Assembly (NCBI GenBank): GCA_021521415.1
Contig: JAIQDT010001119.1
Span: forward strand, 374,501-438,500
Source: Bidens hawaiensis
Lineage: Eukaryota; Streptophyta; Magnoliopsida; Asterales; Asteraceae
Direction: 5' to 3'
Length of the DNA stretch: 64,000 nt
Below, one piece after another: positions 34,851 through 45,310 of this stretch. Position 1 is the first letter of the stretch; the number at the start of each line of letters is the position of its first letter. Below the pieces are notes generated by a model that did no database searches, was not told where the DNA came from, and was given only the letters and a program-made list of their open reading frames with translations. The translations under genes were made by a program, and so were the position numbers.

Positions 34851-35168
34851 ATGGATCGTGTGGGTGAAGTGGCTTACAAGCTAGATTTACCCAATGACTT
34901 AGAAGAAATTCATTCAACCTTCTATGTTTCTCATCTGAGAAAAAGTCTAGCTTATGACACGTCTCAAGTGCCATTGGTGGATATTGAGGTTGATGAACAG
35001 TTGAACTACATTGAGGAACCGATAGAGATTGTTAACCGCAAGGAAAAGCAACTTCGTAACAAGGTTATACCCCTAGTGAAAGTGATATGGAAACATCGCA
35101 AAGGATCGGACGCTACACGGGAAGTTGAGGAAGAGATGCGCAAGTTTTACCCGAATTTATTTCTATAA
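34851..35168 (+). pseudogene. pol: Chromodomain-like C-terminus of element E integrase
   Basis: It reads RVGEVAYKLDLP and IHSTFYVSHLRKSL, then EPIEIVNRKEKQLRNK and IPLVKVIWKHRKGSDATRE up to the stop at 35166-35168. In chromoviruses this region steers integration toward chromatin marks. It is joined to the integrase only across a stop. Assignment rests on family knowledge. Confidence 0.78.
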
Positions 35169-35211
35169 TAGTTAGGTTTCGGGGAAGAAACCTCTTTAAG
35201 GAGAGAAGACT

Positions 35212-37338
35212 TGTAACATCCCGTTTTCTCGTTTCGGTTAATAAAATAAATTATGAGTTATTACGAGTCGGGCTTGTTTTGGATTAAATAAATATGATTT
35301 ATGGACTTGGGTTAAAAAGAAAGAGAGAAAAGACCATAGGCTTAAGCCCATGATCCATAATATATAAACCATAAATTCCCATTAATTCATTCATTTCACA
35401 TATTCCATACACCACCCAAAACACACACTTAGCTATCTCTCATCCTAATTTCTCTCTCTATACCAAAACCAAGAAAAAAACCGAACATCAACCCGAGGTA
35501 ATGATAGTATGATATTGTATAGATCCAAACCCGCTAAATCTAGTCGTGAAACGATGAACCGGCACCGTAAACCATTAAAATCATGAGATCCGGATGGAAC
35601 CGGGTATAAACCGATCAAAATATGAGTTTAAGGGTCACCCTACCTCAGATCCGGATCGAACGGGACAAAAAACGGTGTAAACAATGCGAAAATGCGTTTT
35701 TCCAGAAATGACGGCACCGGAGAATGTGTGTACGAGGTAAGGGAATGCCGTAGAATGTTTCTGACATTCTATGACCTAACATTAATTCGTTACGGGAACC
35801 TAACGAACTAACCCCAGTTCATTATGCTATTTCGCTAAGAAAAGATAACTAATTAACCCCAATTCGTTATGACCATTCGTTAAAAGGATATAACGAATTA
35901 GAAAGTTCAATTCATTTCAGAGGGGTCATTCGTTATGCTGATCAGTTCGTTATAAGGATTCAATTCGCTATGAAGTTCAATTCATTAACTAGGCCAAACG
36001 AATGAAGTCCAATTCGTTATAAGGACCGGTTCATTATAATAGTCAATTCGTTATAAAGTAACAAATGGCTTCATTCATTATGAATCAATTCGTTAAGAAC
36101 AGGGTAACGAAGTAGAAGTTTAATAAAATGATAGAATGGCCCCTGGACTTAGATAAGAATGGTTTAATTGCAGAGTGGCCGCTAGGGGATGCCACCCCTT
36201 GAACCCAGCTGCCAGGGGTACTGCCCCCGGACCCCCGTTCGTTATGGGTAATAATTAAACTAGAAACACGATATGGGTAGTGATATTTAAACTGATACGT
36301 GTAATTGTTATACAGTTAGTCGTGCACAACTCAAAAAAGGAATAACCATAAACAGTGAACACAAACGAATTCAGGTGAGTTTCTAACCCCAGTTCCTTAT
36401 TATGTTTTCGGGGCTGTGTGCATACTCGATGTGATAGTTACTATACTTACCTTAAATGGTAAGTGTATTCCATGTATGATTTATGTGATAGATATTATGT
36501 TATGAACAGCTTGTCAGGACGTGAACGATCTTCGGGTATTTCACGTATTGACAACGGATGTTTGTAAATAAAAGAAGGATGTGTATGATATTTGTACAAC
36601 ATATGAATATATATGAATGATTACAGAAAGTATATGTACGTTACAAGTATGTAAAGGCAGTATGTACAAAGATGAAGAAGTAAGGGATCAGACCCTAATA
36701 ATATATGAGATAGAGAAAAAAGGGATCAGACCCTATTAATATCTGAGATAGAGAAGAAAAGAGGGATCATACACTAATAATATCTGAGATAGAGAAGGAA
36801 GGGATCAGACCATAATAATATATGAGATAGACAAGAAAGGGATCAGACCATAATAATATCTGAGATAGACAAGGACAAAGGGATCAGACCCTAATAATAT
36901 CTGAGATAGAAATGACAGTAATTATATAGTATGAAAGTATGTATGAAATTATGTATTGAAAGTAAATTAGTAAAGTAATTATTATGTATCTTCGGATGCA
37001 TAATGGAAGGTAAGTATATGTATTGTATGATGTATGATTAACTAGAACTCACACAGCGTAGCTGACTTTTAGTATGCACGCAGGTAAGTAGATTGAGACA
37101 GCTGGCTTGAGCGGGACACATAGCAGAGGAATAAGAGTCTGACATCTGAAGATGTTGATGTTTTATATTTAACGTTTTAATTTTGAAAGACAAGAATGTT
37201 TCAAGCCATGATATGAATTATTAATGTAATGTTATGAAAGTTATATATTCCGCAAGTTTTAATTAACTCTGATTAGTAGAACTATGTTTATGAGTAAATC
37301 CAACGTCCAATGTAGGGCACCGGTAATGGGGCTTTACA
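35212..37338 (+). repeat. 3' LTR of gypsy element E
   Basis: It begins TGTAACATCCCG after a purine-rich tract (GGAGAGAAGAC) and ends GGGCTTTACA; 2,127 bp. The TTCGTTA word array recurs at 35780-36115. The 38-40 bp minisatellite has six copies here (about 36676-36915) against two in the 5' LTR. A GC-rich block near 36180-36235 is shorter than its 5' counterpart at 29055-29145. Confidence 0.88.
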
Positions 37339-38000
37339 AGTTAAGTGAAATATAATATAATATATAAAGAAAATGTAAACTGTTCCTGTGAGATAACAGT
37401 TTAACAATAGCATGTACACAATTCAAACAAATAATAAAGAAAGGGCTGAACCGTTGTCATGCGAATCGGGCACTGGGTACCAAAGTGAGTTGTCAGTGAA
37501 ACCATTATCTTGCGATTGGACGCCGACCACTACGATGGTTGTGTGATCATACTAAATATGTTGGATTTCTCCGAATGCGTTCAAATGAAGCAAGTAAGCA
37601 AATAGAAAGTTAGGCATAAACTGATATACAATAAGGATAACAATTGCTAATGTGGATAATAATAATAATAAGAAAGTATTGTAAATACGCATATGTCCCC
37701 AAAAGGTATAAAACAAGTAAAAGAAAGGGAGTGATTACTCACCTTATCAAATGATCAATAAGATAATGATTGATAAGAAAGATAATGATTCAATTTCCAT
37801 GTTGGTGATGAGAATTGAGGTCCAAGTTATGATATTGGGTATACGGGTTCCTAAAATGGGTCATGGGTATGGTTTGAATACGGGTAAACGGGTTAGATGG
37901 TGAATATATATAGTTTGCACTTTAGTCCCTAGAGAATGAAGAGGGAAACAAAATGAGATTATAGTTTAGTTTAGGGTTAAATTTGCAACATTTTGAAAGT
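37339..38000 (-). repeat. X-type LTR piece right of element E
   Basis: Reverse-complement similarity to X2: the GGTGAGTAATCACTCCC region (37725-37745 here, 22780-22797 there), ACATATGCG / ACTTATGCG, and the CATGCGA...CGGGCA segment at 37455-37480 (23025-23085 there). It continues the unit split by E. Confidence 0.6.
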
Positions 38001-40086
38001 CATATATATATATATATATATATATATTAAATAAATACTTAAACAATAATATTATATCAATTAAATAACTCAATAAATGCGGTATTTTTATTGATAAAAT
38101 TTCACGAACATATAAACGGGTAAATGAAAAGATCCGAGTTGTTACTGCATTAACCGAAAGCATGTTTAGAGGCTGTTTGTGTCTAGACTATGACGTGCTT
38201 ATTGTTAGCACATGAAAATGTGCAAGGACATCAATAGTAAACTAGTTACTATATGAATAGTTCCCTGATTAAATTTTAGAAGTTTTCGATAAACTGAGAA
38301 GGTTTGGTTATTTTATTACTATTTATTGATTTTTTATTATGAAAAATAGCAAACTAGCTTGGAAAATTTTGGAACTTTGGGGAGAACTCAGGGAAGCCAG
38401 TTCAAGATCACACATAAATATTTGGGTCTACTGGATAAACTTAGCTATAGTTTATGGATTCTTGTTTAATCGTATTTTAAGTATCAATTTTCGTTCAAAG
38501 AGGTATTTTAAATAAATAGTTTGTTTGAGAAATTTTACATGGACTTTTTGAAGCTATTTTGGCCACTGAGAAAAATATCAGATTTTTTGGGTATCATTTG
38601 GTATAAACGTATGAATTAACGGTTAAAAATAACATTTAAAATGAATTTTTAGAAATTAATAAATAATTTAATATTTTCAATAATATTTTATAAAAATCTA
38701 CACTTAATAACTAGCATGTGTATTAATTTTAATAATTTAAACATGATCAGATAAAAAGTTGTGCTAATTTGAATGTTACTCAAATATAAATTATGATAAA
38801 ACCAACAACGTTTTAATTAACGAACCTCCTGTCATATCAAAACAACAAGAGTGATCAAATGTCATAGTTTTGGATAAATTTAGTTAAACCAAACCTTTTG
38901 AAAGAAATGCGGGTGAACTGTGCACGTTTACTTCAACGCGGTCTGTAGAAAAATGGAAACGGGCCCTATAGCGAATCTGTTCACCTAAACCCAAATTTAT
39001 CTTCAGAGTTTGAGTCCTTTTATCAAATAACACATTTACTCAAGTTTCTGTGATCTTAACTGTTTTGAAACGCTTAAACGAACAACTTTGCGACACGTAA
39101 AATGGTGAAGCTAAGCCAAAGCCGACTTTGAACATTAGACATTGTGCAACGTCACAATCTAAGAATACTAATATGTTTTTGGGTAAACATCTACACCTAG
39201 ACTAGATATATAGCCCAATTTAGTTTAAATATTATACTAGTAGTAACCATATAATACATATTTTAGGAATCGGATTATGAACTAAAGGAACTAGCGGCAG
39301 GCACATATTGTGCTGATTATATCGCTATAAGGTGAGTTTCATGATCCCATTTCCCTTAAACTGTTTTACTGAATACTTGAGGTGGAAACATGTTAACATA
39401 TAGAGATATTGAAATGCTATATGATGTGAATTATCTAAGTTATGCCAACACACGAAAAGTCCACACAGCACACGAGTGATTGGGTCGGTGGCTTGTGAAT
39501 AGTGCTATTGGTTTAACAAACCCAATTGAATTGACACGGATTGCCATGACGCAACTGCAACTGCACATGACCATATATACATACACTCTATTTAGTGTTA
39601 GGCATAGGTACTCGGGGAACGACATGAGTAGTGGAGGCCACATGATTGACGTCGGTAGTGTAGGCCACGTGGTAGAAACACACTGTCAACTTGTGAGCTT
39701 ATTATAATTACATCGCATATGTATTATGATTATTATAAATACGCTTATATGAAGTCGCCTAAACATGTGAAACTCAACAACAATTTGTAGTTGACCCTTA
39801 ATAACATGCTTTTCAGGTATACCTAAACTGGAATGAAATGATTGTGTGCTACGTGTTCGATTTGTGATCAATACTATTGTAGATAGATGCAAGTATGATA
39901 TTAGAGAATAAAGCGGATTAACGAACTGGTACATGTTGTGATACAGCTAGTATGTACTGAAGTTAAAATGATGTAAGATGATGTAAATTAGTTTGTTAAT
40001 GTGTCTTTATAAACAATGTGGTTGATAACAGAAGTGTCTATTGAATTCCCGTTTACGTTTGCGTTGTTGTTAGTCAGGGTGTGACA
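38001..40086 (+). other. LTR-like DNA ending in GGGTGTGACA, no gene
   Basis: It starts with a (TA)n run (38002-38028). The right part has GGTGAGTTTCATGATCCC near 39331, as in solo LTR G (24290), and ends TCAGGGTGTGACA at 40086. This suggests a plus-oriented LTR end, but I cannot place its start. Two GGCCAC-type short repeats lie at about 39630-39672. Confidence 0.4.
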
Positions 40087-41304
40087 TAATCTCTCATGTA
40101 CTCTCAATCACTTCAGCCATGCCACCAAATTGTCTTATAGTGGATCCCAAAGTTCCTTAGTAATTTTTCAATGAATCAATTTACCAAAGATTTCATTTGG
40201 AATTTACATGGCAAGCGTTGCGTGAGCTTTGACATCTTGTTCAAATACTTGAAAAACTTGATCAGAATAATCCTTAGGATATCCCTCATTATCATTTCGT
40301 CGCCTAACTTTTGTTAGCTCTTAATGTAGCACCAACTCTTATATGGAAACTAGGTAGTTTCTTTACTAGTCTGATAGGGAAACAAAGTAGTTTCTCTATT
40401 ATCCTGAATGGACATTAGCTAGTTTTCCAACTATCCTGACATGGTCATTAGCTAGTGTTACTACAATTCTAGCAGGGACATAAGTTAGTGTTGCTACAAG
40501 TCTAATAGGAAGATTTGGTATTGTCGCAATCCAACTCAAAACCAATCCAATTCACAATCCAATTCTACTTAAACCTTCCTTAATCAATACGAACACAAAC
40601 CAATTCAACCTCAATCCATAATTAACAGATTCAATCTGTTAATTTGATCAAAATCAAATTTAAACTTAAGAAAACCAAAAACTAATTGAATACACTTCAA
40701 TTAACTGTCAATAACACTAAATCAAGAGCAATCGAACGACCGAAAGCTCTGATACCACATGTTGAACACGAATCAGATCTAAACGATATTGATTATCAAT
40801 TAGATCTAATACCTTAAACTTATCTAGTTCTAGATTATACTCTTAATTAGGTTATAGATATATATATTAGTTATTAGATATGTGTATAGTAATAGATTAA
40901 CCGAAGAGATGATCAAGAGAGTATTTTGACAGAGGTTCGTTACTCAAAATCAAAACTTAAATTAAGCAGGGTGTGAACACCCTATAAATAGACAATGGAA
41001 CCAATTCGTTACACAACCCGTAACGAATTGGATCCAGTTCGTTAACTTTAGACTCAATAAGGAAAGCATAACGAATATTTGATTCTTTATTCCCCAATTC
41101 GTCAACTTTCCATGACAAATAGGAACATACATAACGAACTAGACATTACATTAGACGAACTGGCTAATTCATTAAACATCCTTAACGAATTAGCCTTACA
41201 TTAACGAACTAAAGTAAATTACATAAATGCCCTTAATATTAAAATATAAATAAGTTACAAACGATAACTACAAAGACTCGAGACGACAAAACTGTGCACT
41301 AACA
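40087..41304 (-). mobile_element. Ty1/copia element C: 5' LTR, primer site and gag trace
   Basis: The minus strand reads LTR (41304-40760), TGGTATCAGAGC at 40757-40746, a non-coding leader, and a short decayed gag with KAHATLAM...IPNEIFGKL and TKELWDPL (about 40130-40250). These resemble AHATITMALPQEI and ARELWEAL in A. The element stops at 40086 where GGGTGTGACA-type LTR DNA begins, so the remainder is lost or displaced. Confidence 0.68.
40760..41304 (-). repeat. 5' LTR of element C
   Basis: In sense it runs from TGTTAGTGCACAG to GTGTTCAACA, 545 bp. A TATTTATAGG box is near 40984-40993. Directly upstream of it in the element's sense is an inverted repeat with 11-bp arms CCAATTCGTTA / TAACGAATTGG (about 41003-41034), and more TTCGTTA/TAACGAA words continue to 41213. 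Near its 3' end is an 8-bp inverted repeat AGATCTAA/TTAGATCT (about 40775-40807). Confidence 0.8.
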
Positions 41305-41308
41305 ATAA

Positions 41309-41843
41309 CACATGGTCAAAGATGAGTTAGGCCTCAAAACACATGGTCAATGACTTGTTAGCATTCAAACACATAGTCAAAGACATGTTAGCCGTTTTTT
41401 TTAAATATTATATTACTATAAATACTTTTACTTATATTTGGTTTTTCTTTTATAACTTATGATATATAAAGTTTTATATTATTTCAAATATATACCGATG
41501 ATACATTCTGATTTTTATTTAGATGTTGACATAAGTTTTATTTAATACCGTGTTGGCTCAAATTTTATTAAACATTTTGATATTAATTTGACACGGCTCG
41601 AGTTTGAGTAAGTTTATGTCGATCCATAGGTAAAAATAAGCATGTCTCGTAGGTATATTTGGAATAATATAAAACTTCATATATTAAAAGTTATAAAAGA
41701 AAAACCAGATATAAGTAAAATTAGTTATAGTAATATAATATAAAAATAAAAACAAAATGCTAACATGTCTTTGACTATATGTTTTGGATGCTAACATGCC
41801 GTTGACCATGTGCTTTGAGGTCTAACTCATCTTTGACCATGTG
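41309..41843. mobile_element. Small DNA element with about 190-bp terminal inverted repeats
   Basis: The left arm (41309-41500) and right arm (about 41660-41843) are reverse complements over about 190 bp, with mismatches: CACATGGTCAAAGATGAG at the left and CTCATCTTTGACCATGTG at the right, continuing inward to shared ATATAAAGTTTTATATTAT-like DNA. Each arm has three degenerate copies of a roughly 32-bp unit (ACACATGGTCAAAGAY..GTTAG). ATAA flanks both ends. It has no coding capacity. The superfamily is unknown; it is probably a non-autonomous MITE-like element. Confidence 0.72.
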
Positions 41844-41880
41844 ATAAGTAGTCTACCACATCTTTGACGACGTGTTAGTA

Positions 41881-42387
41881 TGTAAGGTCCCCCCGGGGCG
41901 CCACTGATCGATACGAGATCCGCACGATGTCTAGGAGTGCGGAATCCTCCTAGAATCGCTTATGGTGTTGGAGACGAAGAACACTATTACACACAAACAA
42001 ATACACAAATGGGATAAAACGAATCTGCAGATCCTTTATATAATAACCAAACCATGTTACATACCGAACAAAACAAAAAAACACGGCCTACCCGAGGTGA
42101 GCTCTACATCGGGCCGTCCCACACGAATCTTACTCTCGGTTTCTCTCTAGACAATGACAGCTACACAAAACACTCTAACTTTTCTGGATCCTAAACCCTC
42201 AACAAGATACACATATATATAGACAAACCAACTTCGCGGGCTTGGGCTTGGGCCTGTAGGCGAAGTTGTCTTAACTTCCCCAATGGCGAAGTTGTTCTAA
42301 CTTCGCCTATGGTGAAGTTGTTCTAACTTCACCACCTCGTCACCGTTGGTCAGAATTGCATAGCGACGGTCATAAAATGCACCAACA
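41881..42387 (-). repeat. 3' LTR of the non-coding LTR element
   Basis: On the minus strand TGTTGGTGCATTTT...CCTTACA. Three 23-bp palindromes of the form GGYGAAGTT-N5-AACTTCRCC lie at 42259-42281, 42285-42307 and 42311-42333, directly upstream (in sense) of a TATATATATG box near 42212-42221. A stem-loop with loop GATTCCGCA is at 41930-41954. Confidence 0.85.
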
Positions 42388-43728
42388 GACTCCCCTTTGA
42401 CCGTTGCTCTCAATTCTAACACACACAAAAGATCATCTGTTACAAAACATGCACCAACAGACACCCCCTTAACTAATGATCTTCTGTTTTCTTCTTCTGG
42501 TAGAACTCGATTGCACTGTGATCTTCAAACTTGACCTTCACATATACATGCAACATCCATCATGTCTTCAAACAGCCGTGTTTGAAACTGTCTTGTAGCT
42601 TCACAAATCTACCAATCACCCGGCGTCTTCCATATCAGATCTCCCCTTCAGTGTAAGCTCCTCCGAACTATATCGATCGAGATCTTTGACCTGCATCCCC
42701 TTGCCTAATCGGTCATCTCAATCAACACGTGAAGTTGTTCCTAACTTCACCAACACGTGAAGTTGTGCTCCCTCCACAACTTCACCCAACTAGTCGGAAT
42801 TACATAATAAGATAAGGTTCAATCTTCAACTACTCAACATCAAGTGATCAGTTTCATCACAAAACCACCTTGACAGAATCTAACACACATGACAATTAAT
42901 AAATCCGAAGCATCTTCAATCACCAGGGATAACGATCAGAACTTAAACAAATTAATTCCCGATTAAATCCAACTTGTTCCAAAATTTTCACCTTAATAAA
43001 TAAGCATCCCGGATGCTCGTATCCCACGTTTTCAGGATCCAATTCTCGAACGCCTTGAAAATAACATAAATAATAAGCTTTGACCACGATCCAATAATGA
43101 CGAAAACCCAAAAAATCTGACTTTCTTCAGTTGGTCAACCTCGAACAATAATCATTTCTTGGCCCAAAAACACCCAAATAACCAAACATGTGTCAATATC
43201 CAGTTTCAATCAATATCTCATTCGCAACTTCAACTCCATATCCAGAGTTGACCCGTATTTGTTCACACGTAAGACCAAGAGATACCAAGTTTCACTCGTT
43301 GTCGGAACAACACTTTTGGTCTCACAATAATCGTGTACACCTGGCCGTACAGACGAAAACTCCAATCAAATATATTTTTTTTTCGCCAAAAGTCAACTTC
43401 GCCAAAAAGTCAACTTCGTCAAATAACTTCTTCACCTCTCTTTAACTTCACCAGTTGATAACTTCACCACCTGTTAACTTCACCAGCTGATAACTTCACC
43501 AACTGATAAGTTCACCAGCCCATAACTTCACCACTGGATAACTTCGCCAGCCAATAACTTCGCTAAAACCTTAACTTCGCCAAAACCTTAACTTCGCCAA
43601 AACCCTAACAATCGATCGATAACTTCGCCAAAACGGCTGTTCATCCAAAAACATATCAGAAACGAGCCAGAAACACCAAAACACAGATCTCGAACCATAG
43701 CATAGGAGCCTAAGGCTCTGATACCACT
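42388..43728 (-). other. Internal region of the non-coding LTR element
   Basis: No ORF over about 85 codons and none recognisable. Next to the primer site, 43385-43640 holds about 14-16 copies of AACTTCRCC spaced roughly 17-18 bp apart, comparable in position to the GCGAAGTT repeats in A's leader. Confidence 0.7.
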
Positions 43729-44232
43729 TGTAAGTCCCCCCGGGGCGCGCTGATCGATACGAGATCCGCACGATGTCTAGGAGTGCGGAATCCTCCTAGA
43801 CTCGCTTATGGTGTTGGAGACGAAGAACACGATTACACACAAAAAAATACACGAATGGGATAAAACGAATCTGCAGATACTTTATATAAAACCAAACCAT
43901 GTTACATACCGAACAAAACAAAAAAACACGGCTGACCCTAGGTGAGCTCTACCTCGGGCCGTCCCACACGAATCTTCCTCTCGGTTTCTCTCTAGATAAT
44001 AACAGCTACACAAAACACTCTCACTTTTCTGGATCCTAAACCCTAAACAAGACACACATATATATAGACAAACCAACTTCGCGGGCTTGGGCTTGGGCCT
44101 GTAGGTGAAGTTGTCTTAACTTCGCCAATGGCGAAGTTGTTCTAACTTCGCCTATGGTGAAGTTGTTCTAACTTCACCACCTCGTCTCAGCTGGTCAGAA
44201 TTGCATAGCGACGGTCACAAAATGCACCAACA
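43729..44232 (-). repeat. 5' LTR of the non-coding LTR element
   Basis: Direct copy of 41881-42387. The palindromes recur at about 44104-44126, 44130-44152 and 44156-44178, and the stem-loop at 43776-43800. The primer site adjoins its inner end. Confidence 0.85.
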
Positions 44233-44769
44233 TTATGCTTTCTAACACATGGTCAAAGAATGAGTTAGAAGGGGACATATTTGGAATTCTAAAGTTTAGG
44301 GGACAAAAATGGAATCTCTTTCCAAAGTAGATACATTTTGGGAATTTTCCCTTTTATTTATCATTTCTCTATTTCAGCTTCTTCTAACCATCTTCAAAAG
44401 ACGAAGACAATGTGTTTTTCTACCTACCGTCGCAGTGTCCCTTTCTTCAACCTCACCTTCATAGTTCATACTAAGAGTTCGCTTGAAGATGGGACATCTT
44501 GGAAAGTTACATCCTCAAACGGTCTCAGTCTTTCATCATTACCCGGATTACGGAGATCGATCGATGATACCCGATACCCAATGTTGGTCCCTCGGGCCAG
44601 TCTTCGGTTCATATATGCATGATTTTCTGGTTTTTCGTCTGAGTTGGGTACATCTCGGTGCGGCCGGTCCGACCCAAATGTGTACCCCTAATATGAAGAT
44701 CTAGTTTTATTGTATGAACACAATCCTTTTTTATGTCCAAATCATTTGTTTATCATTCAAATTACTAGA
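44233..44769. other. No gene seen
   Basis: One more CACATGGTCAAAGAATGAGTTAG word lies at 44247-44272, so the non-coding LTR element sits beside or within a larger array related to the element at 41309. Short open frames at 44338-44704 overlap in two frames and lack any known motif. Confidence 0.45.
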
Positions 44770-45310
44770 TCTATGAGTTATATCCATAAACACACGTAAA
44801 AGGTTCACTCTACAGATGAAACCCTAACTTTTTACATAATGACCCCTTGTTTTCCACAATCACATGTTGAGTTTTAAATGCATAATAATACACATGCAGC
44901 ATTATTTATTTCAAAAATTTTGGCTTTTAAATTATCAATTTATAAATTATTCTTCATATAAACACATTCATTCATGCTATTCATACCAATTTACAACCCT
45001 ATCGCTGGATTTCACTTTACACTGTTGATTAGTTCTTCGTGTTAGTAATGGAAAAACATGATAATATGATAAACCTATTATTATATGCGTACCTGTTACA
45101 ACAGGGAGAGTAGTAACTGCAGCAGAGTATGATGCAGTCGATATGTTTGTCATCTTGATCAAGTTCCCCTTTAGGATATATAGTTAAGGATAGTGTTAGG
45201 GTTCTTGAAAGGAGCCCGGTTTAGGAGAGAGGAGGCATATTAAATTGTATGTGTAATTAGGTTATGATGTTAATTTATTTTCTCTATATATACACCCAAG
45301 GGACACCTTT
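44770..45310 (-). repeat. Duplicated segment, copy 1, with possible gene 5' end
   Basis: It is similar to 51418-51960 over about 540 bp. On the minus strand a TATATATAG-type box (45284-45292) precedes, by about 130 bp, an ATG at 45151-45153 opening MTNISTASYSAAVTTLPVVT. The frame then meets CAG|GTACGC (45093/45092), a good splice donor, so this could be a first exon of an unknown gene. Copy 2 has a stop in the same reading. No downstream exon is recognised. Confidence 0.45.

Larger units (their letters stand above)
28043..37338 (+). mobile_element. Complete Ty3/gypsy chromovirus E (Tekay-like), inactive
   Basis: 5' LTR 28043-30097, Met-type primer site at 30101, gag, PR, RT, RNase H, IN and a C-terminal chromodomain-like region, a purine-rich tract before 35212, and 3' LTR 35212-37338. 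PR-RT-RH-IN order marks Ty3/gypsy, and the closing RKGSDATREVEEEMR motif is typical of Tekay-type chromodomains. Flanking pentamers AGTGA and AGTTA are a likely target duplication with one mismatch. Many in-frame stops, a mutated protease site and visible LTR divergence (about one difference per ten bases in the first 100 bp) show an old, dead copy. Confidence 0.9.
41881..44232 (-). mobile_element. Complete 2.35 kb non-coding LTR element (TRIM-like, SIRE-related)
   Basis: Two direct, similar LTRs (41881-42387 and 43729-44232), a Met-type primer site (43726-43715, TGGTATCAGAGC), a polypurine tract (42399-42388, CAAAGGGGAGTC) and 1,341 bp of internal DNA without a credible ORF. LTR start TGTTGGTGCA, polypurine tract, primer site and a leader stem-loop match elements 1 and A, so a SIRE-like relative probably mobilises it. 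The LTRs look over 90% identical by eye. Flanking pentamers (TAGTA, TTATG) do not match, so no clear target duplication survives. Confidence 0.85.

Noticed and set aside
27704..40086. One DNA transposon bounded by TGTCACACCC and GGGTGTGACA
   Set aside because: The two ends belong to DNA of different orientation and similarity, flanks do not match (GTATT versus TAATC), and LTR-type ends of this form are common.
41310..41400. CRISPR-like spaced repeats
   Set aside because: Three diverged units mirrored in the opposite arm are subterminal transposon repeats; the setting is a plant nuclear genome.
44338..44704. Two overlapping plus-strand frames
   Set aside because: Different frames, no motif, no codon pattern, next to transposon DNA.
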